Shown piece after piece: positions 41,552-49,301 of a stretch of DNA of 64,000 nucleotides. Below the pieces are notes generated by a model. It searched no databases. It was not told the origin of the DNA and was given only the letters and a program-made list of their open reading frames with translations. Position numbers and translations under genes: made by a program. Origin of the DNA: Propionibacteriaceae bacterium (GTDB lineage: Bacteria > Actinomycetota > Actinomycetes > Propionibacteriales > Propionibacteriaceae). The stretch spans positions 62,001 through 126,000 of the forward strand of contig JAISCA010000031.1 in assembly GCA_031265875.1 (NCBI GenBank), given 5' to 3'. How positions within the stretch are numbered: position 1 is the stretch's first letter; the number at the start of each line of letters is the position of its first letter.

Positions 41552-41993
41552 CGGCGGCGGCTGGCCGGGCCGGTTCGCAGGCCGGGCGCCGGTCCGGCCT
41601 TGGGAACAGGCAGGCCATTGCTCTGGGCGTCATGAGCGTTCCCCATCGTCCGTGAGCTCCCGGCCGCCGACGCCCCGTCAGCGAGAGACGACTTACGCCC
41701 GACGACACGCCGAAGCAGTGGTCGGAACAGCGATCTCGCGTGATGGCCCCTCGCTGAACGACGGGTTACGACGGCTGCCGCTAACGGCGAGCCACGCCTA
41801 GCTTCCACCGAAACCCGACTCCAGGGCTCGACCACCCGTCGGGGTATTCGGTCGCGCCTGCGGCGCTCCCTCCGACCCCTGCGTCTCAGCCCCCAGGCCT
41901 ACGGTCAATCCCCTACTCATAATTTGGTTAATTTGGTCGGGGTATTCGGTCGCGCCTAACGGCGCTCCCTCCGACCCCTGCGCGTTCGCCCCG
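41552..41993. other. Gene-free stretch with a DR3 copy and a 46-bp direct repeat
   Basis: DR3-like sequence lies at 41687-41728. A direct repeat beginning GTCGGGGTATTCGGTCGCGC occupies 41838-41883 and again 41936-41982, differing by one small indel and a substitution. The second copy is preceded by TT, giving TTGGTCGGGGT, which also forms the 3' end of tRNA-Pro at 42117-42127. No supported coding sequence. Confidence 0.6.
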
Positions 41994-42024
41994 AGAGACG
42001 GGCCTTCGGCCCGTCTCTGTTTTT
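41994..42024 (+). terminator. Intrinsic terminator
   Basis: Perfect 11-bp stem AGAGACGGGCC / GGCCCGTCTCT with a 3-nt loop, followed by GTTTTT on the plus strand. Would stop transcription leaving the AbrB/PIN module. Confidence 0.8.
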
Positions 42025-42075
42025 GGGGCGGCTGCCGGATCTGGCGAGCTACGCTCGCCTCACCGTCACCCTCCC

Positions 42076-42107
42076 CAAAAACAAAGCCTGCCCTTTGGGC
42101 AGGCTTT
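42076..42107 (-). terminator. Intrinsic terminator of tRNA-Pro
   Basis: Perfect 11-bp stem (AAAGCCTGCCC and complement, 42083-42107) with a 3-nt loop; on the minus strand it is followed by GTTTTT. It begins 11 bp downstream of the tRNA 3' end. Confidence 0.85.
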
Positions 42108-42117
42108 CGGGCTCTCT

Positions 42118-42194
<77 letters not shown>

Positions 42195-42250
42195 TGGCTG
42201 ATGGCCCGGCGTCTAGGGGACGCCGAACGGCTGGAGAGCCGAGGGAGAGT

Positions 42251-43171
42251 CTAACGCAGGGTGGGGCTGGGGACCAATGTCAGGAGGCTGGCTTCGGGGC
42301 GGCAGGCGAAACGGTAGGGGGCGAAGGGCGAGGTGCCGAGGCCGGCCGAGACGTGGAGGGCGGCTCGGTGGCCGGCGGACTGATGGCTGGACAGACCCTT
42401 GGCCCGCCGCCGGTCGAGGTCGCAGTTGGTCGTCAGCGCCCCGTAGCCAGGCAGGCAGACCTGGCCGCCGTGGGTGTGGCCGGCCAGGATCAGATCCAGC
42501 CCGTCCGCCGTCATGGCGTCCAGCAGCCTGCGGTAGGGCGCGTGGGTCACGCCCAGGGCCAGGTCGGCGGCTGGGTCCGGCGGGCCGGCCACCTCGGCGT
42601 AATCGCCGTCCAGGCCGATGTGGGCGTCGCCGCAGCCCCGCAACTCGACCTTCAGCCCGGCCAGTTCCAGCTCGATCCGGCACCCCTCCAGACCGGACCA
42701 GCCCTGGCTGGACAGCAGCGCTCTGAGCGCGACGGTGGGCAACTCACGCTGCCCTCCCGGATCGTTCACCCGTCCCAACAGGTAGCCGTGGGGAGGAGTC
42801 CAGCGGGCCTCGTAGAAGTCGTTCGACCCGAAGACGAAGACGCCGGGGACTCCCAGCAGCGGCTCCAGTGCCTGGGCCAGGGCGGGCAGCGCCTCGGCCG
42901 TGGTGACGTTGTCGCCGGTGTTGACCACCAGATCGGGCCGCAGCTGGCCCAGTCGGCGCAGCCAAGCCACCTTCCAGTCCTGGCGCGGGGTCAGATGCAG
43001 GTCGGACAGGTGCAAGACGGTGAGCGGCCCGCTCCCCGGCGGCAGCAACGGCAGGACGAAGCGGCGCAGGGCCGGCCAGCGCCGCTCGACCGCCATTCCC
43101 CAAGCCAAGCTGGCCGCGCCGACCACCGCCAAACCGGCCGCGACCGACCGCACAGACCGCAGTGAGGGCAT
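42251..43171 (-). CDS. Calcineurin-like metallophosphoesterase
   Basis: 306 residues from ATG 43171; GTG 43192 would add seven. An N-terminal hydrophobic helix (VAAGLAVVGAASLAWGM) anchors it in the membrane. Metal motifs: LHLSDLHLT near 52, VVNTGDN near 83, FVFGSNDFY near 112 and LILAGHTHGGQV near 228. The GSND variant in place of GNHD is common in actinobacterial members. It lies downstream of the PBP gene region but on the same strand with a gap of about 65 bp, so co-transcription with that gene is possible. Confidence 0.87.
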   Translation of the reverse strand: MPSLRSVRSVAAGLAVVGAASLAWGMAVERRWPALRRFVLPLLPPGSGPLTVLHLSDLHLTPRQDWKVAWLRRLGQLRPDLVVNTGDNVTTAEALPALAQALEPLLGVPGVFVFGSNDFYEARWTPPHGYLLGRVNDPGGQRELPTVALRALLSSQGWSGLEGCRIELELAGLKVELRGCGDAHIGLDGDYAEVAGPPDPAADLALGVTHAPYRRLLDAMTADGLDLILAGHTHGGQVCLPGYGALTTNCDLDRRRAKGLSSHQSAGHRAALHVSAGLGTSPFAPYRFACRPEASLLTLVPSPTLR

Positions 43172-43257
43172 GGAGGACTCGCTTTCTGTCACCGTCAGCG
43201 GAGGACGAAATCTCGAATTGACACTATACGGAGGCTGTCAGGCCCAGGCCACTGGGC

Positions 43258-45585
43258 TCAAATGGGCGTCTCCTCGCCCGGCCGGGGCCCCTTGGAATAG
43301 TCCATGTAACACAGGCCGGAGACATAGCGCTCGCAACGCGTGCCCAGATAGGTGCCGGGCGGCGCCGGGTCGAAGACCTCACGTTGGGTGGTCGTGAAAC
43401 CGGCCGCCTCGACCTTGGCCTTGGCCGCCTCCGGCGTCAGGCCTTCGGTGGAGGGCGGGTTGATCGGCTTGCCGTTGCTTATCTCCGCCGTCATCGGCGT
43501 GAAACGGGTCTGGGGCATGGTCTGCAGAGTCGTCGCGACGCCCCTGCGCCACAGCGTGGCGGCGTCCGTGCCGGAAGAACCGGACATGTAGGTGCCAGAA
43601 CCCGGCAGTGTAGTCCGTGACAAAGAGTTGCTGTGTCTGTCCCAGAAGTCGTTCCAGCGCGGGTTACGGTCGATCGCGATCATAGCCGAGGCGGCCACCT
43701 CGGGGGTGTAGCCCATGAACCAGACCGACGCCGACCGGTCGGTCGTGCCGGTCTTACCAGCGACGCTGTAGCCGGGCACTCGGGCGTTGTACCCGGAGCC
43801 GTTAGTCACCACAGTAGCCAATACGGCGTTGACACCGTCAGCCACCTCGGGCCGCATGACCTGCTGGCAGTTGCCCCCCGGCACCTCCAACAAGTTACCC
43901 TCTGGGTCCTTGATCTGGCTGACGATGAAGGGGTCGCAGTGCAGGCCACGGGCGGCGAAGGTGGCGAAGGCCACCGCCATCGACAGCGGCGTCACCTCCT
44001 CCACTCCCAGGGTGAAGGCTGGCTTGTCTTGATAATGCTGCACCAGATCGGTGCCGATGGAGGATTTGACCCCGGCCGCCGCCGCCACCCGGGCGGCGGC
44101 GCAGGGACCGACCGCCAGCTCCAAGGGGATGAAATAATTATTGACCGACTGCTGCGCCGCCTGATACATGTCCATGTCGCCGCTGGGAGAGGCGTTCTTG
44201 GGGGCCCAACTGTCGATGATGGTGTATGTCTCGCCTGTCTCGCAGCCTGGGAAGGTCCGACCTTGGTACTGGACCCGGAACTCCGCGTTGTAGCGCTTCT
44301 TGGGCGGTATGCCCTTGTCCAGGGCGGCCGCTATGACGAAGGCCTTGAAGGTCGAACCGGCCTGGAAGCCTTCGGCTCCGCCCATGGCCTGCTCGACGGC
44401 GTAGTTGTAATAGGTCTCGCCGGCTTCGATGTTGGTGCCCATGACCGGGCGGTTCTGGGCCATGGCCAGGATCTGGCCGGAGCCCGGCTTGACCATCACG
44501 ACGGTCGAGATGACCGGGTCGTTGGGGGCGATCATGGACGAGACGCCCTGCTGGGCGGCGTCCTGATTGGCTGGGTCGATGGTGGTCAGGATCTCGTATC
44601 CACCCCGCTTGATGGCGTTCTCACGGGCCGCCGGGGTCGGGCCCAGGGACTCGAAGGTGAGCAAGCTGTTGAGCACGTACTGACAGATGAAGGGGTAGCG
44701 CGAATAGACGCAGCCGTTGCGGCTCTCCTGCACCTCGACCGGGTTGAAGGGGGTGGCCTTGGCCTCGGCCGCCTCTTCGGCCGTGATGTGGCCGAGCTGG
44801 AGCATCCGGCTGATGACGACGTCGCGCCGCTCGATGGCCTCATCCGGGTGGCTGATGGGGTCGCGGTTGGGGTTCTGCACCAGCCCGGCCAGCATGGCGG
44901 CCTGGGGCAGGGTCAGATTGGCGGCGGTGACGTTGAAGTAGTGATTGGCGGCGGCCTCGACCCCGTAGACATGATCGCCGTAGTAGGCGATGTTGAGGTA
45001 CCGCTCCAGGATCTCGTCCTTGGTCAGACGTTGCTCGATGGCGATGGCGAAGCGCATCTCGCGGATCTTGCGCGTGATCGACTCCTCCTGGGCCAGGGCC
45101 ACCCCGGCGTCGTCGCCGCGGGCGATGGCGGCCTCGACCTGGACCAGCTTGACGTACTGCTGGGTGATGGTCGAGCCGCCCTGGGTGTCGCCGCCGCCCA
45201 GGTTGGAGATGAAGGCGCGCAGGGTGCCCTTCAAATCGATCGCGCCGTGCTGGTAGAAGCGGTCGTCCTCGATGTCGATCTGGGCCTGACGCATGATGGG
45301 GGCGATCTGGTCCAGCGGGACCAGGATGCGATTCTCCTCGTAGAACTCGGCCAAGACCTCGCCGTTGGCCAGGTAGACCGTGCTGCGGGTGGATTGCGGG
45401 GGGGTCTCCAACTCGACCGGCAAAACCTCCAAGGAGTGGGTGATGGCGGAACCGGAGACGCCGGCCAGAGCGGCGAAGGGCACCGACAAGCCAGCCACCA
45501 ACAGTCCAGCCAAAACGCTGACACCACAGAACAAGCCGAAGGAGCGCAGCTTGCTCGGATTTTGATTACGGCGACGTCGAGCCAT
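43258..45585 (-). CDS. Bifunctional penicillin-binding protein (transglycosylase/transpeptidase) with PASTA domain
   Basis: 775 residues. A short cytoplasmic Arg-rich N-terminus and a membrane helix (about 15-42) precede a GT51 domain with catalytic Glu106 in IDIEDDRFYQHG and GGSTITQQYVK. The transpeptidase domain has GSTFKAF (SxxK, near residue 415), SVNNYF (SxN) and AGKTGTTDRS (KTG); a C-terminal PASTA-like unit (EGLTPEAAKAKVEAAGFTTT) follows. It polymerises and cross-links peptidoglycan at the outer membrane face. ATG 45585 is preferred over a GTG two codons upstream. Matches PonA-type class A PBPs. Confidence 0.92.
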   Translation of the reverse strand: MARRRRNQNPSKLRSFGLFCGVSVLAGLLVAGLSVPFAALAGVSGSAITHSLEVLPVELETPPQSTRSTVYLANGEVLAEFYEENRILVPLDQIAPIMRQAQIDIEDDRFYQHGAIDLKGTLRAFISNLGGGDTQGGSTITQQYVKLVQVEAAIARGDDAGVALAQEESITRKIREMRFAIAIEQRLTKDEILERYLNIAYYGDHVYGVEAAANHYFNVTAANLTLPQAAMLAGLVQNPNRDPISHPDEAIERRDVVISRMLQLGHITAEEAAEAKATPFNPVEVQESRNGCVYSRYPFICQYVLNSLLTFESLGPTPAARENAIKRGGYEILTTIDPANQDAAQQGVSSMIAPNDPVISTVVMVKPGSGQILAMAQNRPVMGTNIEAGETYYNYAVEQAMGGAEGFQAGSTFKAFVIAAALDKGIPPKKRYNAEFRVQYQGRTFPGCETGETYTIIDSWAPKNASPSGDMDMYQAAQQSVNNYFIPLELAVGPCAAARVAAAAGVKSSIGTDLVQHYQDKPAFTLGVEEVTPLSMAVAFATFAARGLHCDPFIVSQIKDPEGNLLEVPGGNCQQVMRPEVADGVNAVLATVVTNGSGYNARVPGYSVAGKTGTTDRSASVWFMGYTPEVAASAMIAIDRNPRWNDFWDRHSNSLSRTTLPGSGTYMSGSSGTDAATLWRRGVATTLQTMPQTRFTPMTAEISNGKPINPPSTEGLTPEAAKAKVEAAGFTTTQREVFDPAPPGTYLGTRCERYVSGLCYMDYSKGPRPGEETPI

Positions 45586-45680
45586 ACCCACCAGGCTAGC
45601 CGATCAGCCCCCGGCCGGGATAACCGTCGGCTCGTCCGGCCTCGACCGCCCCCATACTGGCTAGGTCCTAGGCTGGGGCT

Positions 45681-45851
45681 ATGACTGCTTGGGAATACGT
45701 TTCCGTCCCCCTCTTGATCCACGCCACCAAACAGATCCTGGACACCTGGGGCGCCGACGGCTGGGAGCTGGTCTCGGTCGTGCCCAGCCCGGCCGGCGAC
45801 GGCCTGTTGGCCTTCCTCAAACGCCCTCGGCCCGGCGCCGCCTCGGCCTGA
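45681..45851 (+). CDS. Small conserved DUF4177-like protein
   Basis: 56 residues: MTAWEYVSVPLLIHATKQIL, then DTWGADGWELVSVVPSP and a short tail ending in FLKRPRPG. WEYV, WGADGWELV and the length match small actinobacterial proteins of the DUF4177 kind, often found beside a class A PBP gene, which here is divergent 95 bp away. No function is known. ATG 45681 is the only reasonable start. Confidence 0.8.
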   Translation: MTAWEYVSVPLLIHATKQILDTWGADGWELVSVVPSPAGDGLLAFLKRPRPGAASA

Positions 45852-45920
45852 CCGGCCGCCGCCAGAGCCGACAGGAACCGCCTGGGTCGGGGCAACGGCC
45901 GACGCCAGACGGACCCGTCG

Positions 45921-46124
45921 AGGTGGAGACGGGACTCGACGCGGTTTCCTTTGGAAACCGCCGTCCTCGCCTTCCCGCTGGTCAGACTCGGACCGTTCGC
46001 TATGAGGAAGCGCACCGGCGCTTCCTCACTTGACGCGAGCGCTCTCCCGGGTTCGCGTCCTGCGGACGCGAACCCGCGTACCAGGCTTTGCAGGCCTGTG
46101 CCTCAACCACTCGGCCACTCCACC
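45921..46124 (-). tRNA. tRNA-Cys (GCA) interrupted in the T-loop by a 132-nt segment
   Basis: The 5' part (46124 down to 46069) gives acceptor GGTGGAG, D-arm GCC/GGC, anticodon arm CAGGC-CTGCAAA-GCCTG (anticodon GCA), variable GTAC and T-stem GCGGG with TTCG. The 3' part (45936 down to 45921) gives AGT, CCCGT, CTCCACC and discriminator T. Joined, all seven acceptor pairs and five T-stem pairs (one G-U) form and U73 is typical of tRNA-Cys. The inserted segment lies between them. It contains three perfect hairpins: 46049-46075 (12 bp, including the T-stem 5' strand), 46004-46027 (10 bp) and 45942-45960 (8 bp). CCA is not encoded. The exact junction is ambiguous by a few bases because TCG occurs at both edges. 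Confidence 0.88.
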
Positions 46125-46166
46125 AATCCAGCCGACCCCGGCGGGGCCGGCTCGGGGTCGGACCGC

Positions 46167-47510
46167 TCAGCCCCGGACCAGGGGATGGGCCGCCCGGCGG
46201 CGTTGCCGTTCCCATTGGGCCGCCCGGGCGTCGTCCGGGGCCAGTGGCGCCCGGACCGGGGCGACCAGCCGCTCCGCCGGATCGAAGGGAGCCACCGGGT
46301 CGGGGGTGAGACGACGCCCGCCGATGACGATCTCCAGCCGCCGGTCCAAGGCCGTCAGGTCGGCCAAGGGGTCGCCCGCCACCACGATCAGGTCGGCCGC
46401 GTACCCCGGCTCCAGCACCCCGGTCAGTCCGGCCAGCCCGACCGCCGCCGCCCCGCGCGAGGTGGCGGCGATCAAGACCTCGGCCCGCGGCAGGCCGGCC
46501 GCCTCCAACTGGCGCAAGCCCCAGGTGTAAGCGCTGGCCGGCAGGACCGCCCCGATGTCGTGGCCGACCACGATCTGGACGCCGTGCTGATAGAGCTGGT
46601 AGGCCCGGGCGGCGAAGCTCTCGCCGGCCACCGGCGGATAGGTCGGCACCGCCGAGTGGTCGACGTAGACGCCGCGCCGGGCCAACAGGTCGGCCAACGC
46701 GGGGTCGAAGGCGGTCCGCCCGTCCGGTCCCACGAAGCTGGCGTGGGCGATGTAGTCGACGCCAGCCTCGGCCACCCGGCGGATGCCCTCGACGCCGTGG
46801 GCGTGGGCGGCCACATGCAGCCCCAAACGATGGGCGTCGTCGATCAGGGCCCGGAACTCCTCGACCGTGAACTGGGCGTTCCACGGCGCCGTCGAATGGG
46901 ACATGAAACCACCGGTCGCCATCACCTTGACGGCGTCCGTGCCGGCTTTGTGGTGCTGGCGCACCCGCCGCCGTAACTCCGGGATGGAGTCGGCCTCGGA
47001 TCCGGCGTACCAGCCATGGCCACCGGTCAAGGTGATGGGTGGGCCGGCCGCCACGATCCTGGGCCCGTCCACCAGACCGGCCCGGACGGCCTCGCGCAGA
47101 GCCACGTCGACGTAGTCTTTGGCTCCCAAAGACTGCACCGTGGTGACCCCGACCGAGGCCAGTTGGCGGGCGATCTTGACCGCGGACAGGGTCTCCCAGG
47201 CCACGGCCTGTTGGGCCGGGTCGGGCACGTCGGGCTGGGCCACGCGACTATACGAGCCGAGGTGGGCGTGGGTCTCGACCAAGCCGGGCAGGATGGTGGC
47301 GTCGCCGTAGTCCTGGCTGGGCCAGCCGGCGTAGGCCGCCGGCAACTCCACCCGGGGACCGGCCCAGACCACCTGACCGGCGGCGATGGCGACGGCGGCG
47401 GCCGCGACCTGGCTGGTCTGGGCGCCGCTGAAGAGGCGGTCGGCCAATAGGACGCGGTCCGGCGCCGCGGCCAGCGGGGCGTCGACCGCCCGTGAGGCGA
47501 CGATGGCCAT
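46167..47510 (-). CDS. Metal-dependent amidohydrolase (imidazolonepropionase/prolidase-like)
   Basis: 447 residues from ATG 47510. TIM-barrel amidohydrolase: LPGLVETHAHLG near 74-85 (HxH ligands), DAVKVMATGGF near 193 (Lys, probably carboxylated), LHVAAHAHGVEGI near 227, YIAHASF near 249 and VVGHDIGAV near 311 (Asp). The C-terminal strand domain has LEPGYAADLIVVAGDPL. Related enzymes hydrolyse Xaa-Pro peptides or cyclic amides; the substrate is unknown. The frame is open upstream through repeat copy D to 47696, but GAGGAAG before ATG 47510 supports the shorter protein. Confidence 0.88.
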   Translation of the reverse strand: MAIVASRAVDAPLAAAPDRVLLADRLFSGAQTSQVAAAAVAIAAGQVVWAGPRVELPAAYAGWPSQDYGDATILPGLVETHAHLGSYSRVAQPDVPDPAQQAVAWETLSAVKIARQLASVGVTTVQSLGAKDYVDVALREAVRAGLVDGPRIVAAGPPITLTGGHGWYAGSEADSIPELRRRVRQHHKAGTDAVKVMATGGFMSHSTAPWNAQFTVEEFRALIDDAHRLGLHVAAHAHGVEGIRRVAEAGVDYIAHASFVGPDGRTAFDPALADLLARRGVYVDHSAVPTYPPVAGESFAARAYQLYQHGVQIVVGHDIGAVLPASAYTWGLRQLEAAGLPRAEVLIAATSRGAAAVGLAGLTGVLEPGYAADLIVVAGDPLADLTALDRRLEIVIGGRRLTPDPVAPFDPAERLVAPVRAPLAPDDARAAQWERQRRRAAHPLVRG

Positions 47511-47535
47511 CTCAGTCACTTCCTCTCTGAGCGCT

Positions 47536-47652
47536 CTAGAAGCCCCAAAAAGTGTCCTCCCTCCGCTTCGCTCCGGTCCGGTACTTTCCGGGGACCCCGA
47601 GAAGCCAAAACTCGGTTCATTCGTCGAAGTCTCAGATTCCTGGTGAAGCAAG
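47536..47652 (+). repeat. Dispersed CTAG-bounded repeat, copy D
   Basis: Starts CTAGAAGCCCC, ends near GAAGCAAG instead of GAAGCTAG. It lies between the amidohydrolase start and the next gene's stop, and is open in frame with the amidohydrolase on the minus strand. Confidence 0.87.
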
Positions 47653-47664
47653 TCCGAGCCGGGC

Positions 47665-48747
47665 TCATGCGAAGGTCCAGCGTTCGGCCGACCCACCGCC
47701 GCCGGGGCCGGGGGCGACGGGCGATCCGGTCAGGCCGGAGCGGTCGACCGGCTCGCTCCAAGCCGCCAGGGTCTCGGCCGGTGGGCGTAGCTGGTAGCCC
47801 TGGGGGCCGAAGCCGGAGCGGGCTAAGTACTGTCCGGTCTGATCCGGGGCCCAGCCTAGGTAGTACTGCTCCTGCTGGTCGGCCAAGCCTTGGGCGAAGA
47901 GGTCGCGGGCGTAGTCCCACAGGTGGGGGAAGTCCCAGACCTGCTTGGTGGCGGCCTCGCCGAAGCGCTCGGCCAAAGCTGGGCGGTAGCTGCGCTCGAA
48001 GCTGGACAAGGTCTGGAATAGGCGCACGTCGGAGTCGGTCAAGCGGTCGCCGAAGAGGTAACGCCTAGTCGACAGACGGAAGTCATAGTCGGCCAGGCGG
48101 GCGTAGTAGACGTCGAAGGCGACCCGGGCGGCGGCCTCGCCGCGGGCGAAGACGACCTTGTAGGTGCCATTGTTAACGTCGTCGAAGATCTGCTGATTGA
48201 GCAAGTCGATCTCTGGGCGCAGGTCGCCGGGGTAGAGATCGGGCGCGTCCGGCCGGTGGTACGGCCGCCAGACCGTCTCCCAATCCTGCGGCAGCAGATG
48301 GTAATTGTTGGACACCACCAATCCGGTCTGACCGTCGATGACGGTGGGCGAGGTGGCCCGGCCCTGGTAGGCGGGGTCGGTCCGCTCGTAGAAGCCGTTC
48401 AGGTGGTCGTAGCCGAAACGCTGACGGATGTCGTTGCCCTGTTCGGCGATGATCCAACCGACCTCGTCCTTGCCGGTCAAGAGGTAGAAGGGCACCTGCT
48501 CGGTCAGGCCGAGCAGACGTAACAAGATGTTCTGACGCCGGGCCCAGCCGCAACCGAGCGAGCCCAGAATGAAATAGCGGCCGGGCTCGACCGGAGCCTG
48601 GTCCGGACCCGGGCCGAAACGGGTGTTGAACCAATTGCGCTGGCGGACGAAGGCGCCGTCTAAGGTGCGCTCGGGGGTGGGCCCGTCGCCGGCCAAAGGC
48701 TCGACGAAAGGAGCGGCCGCAGCGTTAGGGGTGGCGGGAGTGGTCAT
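47665..48747 (-). CDS. Xi-class glutathione transferase-like protein (glutathionyl-hydroquinone reductase family)
   Basis: 360 residues. Two-domain Xi-class GST: thioredoxin fold with the active-site stretch SLGCGWARRQNILLRLLGL near 63-81, where the family usually has CPWAHR; then a helical domain with IFDDVNNGTYKVVFA, RRYLFGDRLTDSDVRLFQTL and FPHLWDYARDLF. The catalytic Cys is retained but the following Pro and His are replaced. Actinobacteria make mycothiol instead of glutathione, so a mycothiol-dependent role is plausible. It was likely transcribed together with the amidohydrolase before repeat insertion. Confidence 0.88.
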   Translation of the reverse strand: MTTPATPNAAAAPFVEPLAGDGPTPERTLDGAFVRQRNWFNTRFGPGPDQAPVEPGRYFILGSLGCGWARRQNILLRLLGLTEQVPFYLLTGKDEVGWIIAEQGNDIRQRFGYDHLNGFYERTDPAYQGRATSPTVIDGQTGLVVSNNYHLLPQDWETVWRPYHRPDAPDLYPGDLRPEIDLLNQQIFDDVNNGTYKVVFARGEAAARVAFDVYYARLADYDFRLSTRRYLFGDRLTDSDVRLFQTLSSFERSYRPALAERFGEAATKQVWDFPHLWDYARDLFAQGLADQQEQYYLGWAPDQTGQYLARSGFGPQGYQLRPPAETLAAWSEPVDRSGLTGSPVAPGPGGGGSAERWTFA

Positions 48748-48778
48748 GATGGTCTCTTCTCTGTGTCTGGTGGGGGTT

Positions 48779-48894
48779 CTAGAAGCCCCAAAAGTGTCCT
48801 CCCTCCGCTACGCTCCGGTCCGGTACTTTTCGGGGACTCCGAGAAACCGAAACTCGGCTCATTCGTCGAAGTTTCAAACACTTAGTGAAGCTAG
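48779..48894 (+). repeat. Dispersed CTAG-bounded repeat, copy E
   Basis: Complete copy, CTAGAAGC to GAAGCTAG, 116 bp, located about 30 bp upstream of the GST-like start codon, probably within its promoter or leader. Confidence 0.88.
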
Positions 48895-49111
48895 GGGAGC
48901 CGTCGTCGCGGCCCGAGGCGACTGCGGGGGACGCGGGTGGTTCACACCGAGACGGCGACGATCCGTCCCCTAACCGAAGATCAGCTAGCGCGTCACAGAC
49001 ACAGACGACAACACACCGGGTTCAACACGGTCTCAACCATGACGCCCTCCCCTGGTGGCTTTGAAACTACGGCTGGCCGCGAACGCCCAACCCAATGTAG
49101 ACGAATGTATA

Positions 49112-49230
49112 CACGATTGAGGCGAACGTCAAGCGCTTGCGCTTGTAAGAGAGCCGATTGAGTGTTAGAGGCCCGCCAGGGCCGAGACACACGATTGAGG
49201 CGAACGTCAAGCGCGTTGGCGCTTGTAAGA
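49112..49230 (+). repeat. Dispersed repeat DR2, copies 2 and 3 in tandem
   Basis: Copy 2 (49112-49191) contains CAAGCG-CTTG-CGCTTG; copy 3 (49189-49230) is partial with CAAGCG-CGTTGG-CGCTTG. The stem sequence is kept while the loop varies, which suggests the hairpin is selected. The stretch 48895-49301 has no gene. Confidence 0.7.
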
Positions 49231-49301
49231 CCGTTTCTGGCCATGTTTGAGCGCACTGGATAAGCTTTGGCCAATCCACTCGGGGGAACGGGGAGATCGT
49301 C

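Noticed and set aside
43633..45684. Long open frame (683 codons) on the plus strand opposite the PBP gene, and similar long frames opposite the GH13, AtuA, CitMHS and Lhr genes
   Set aside because: GC-rich codon bias leaves the antisense frames open; their translations are repetitive, rich in Gly, Arg, Asp or Pro, and contain no recognisable domain.
45921..46124. Group I intron assignment for the tRNA-Cys insert
   Set aside because: 132 nt is too short for known members and the P3-P8 core and the usual U-G pair at the 5' splice site could not be identified; left as an unclassified intervening sequence.
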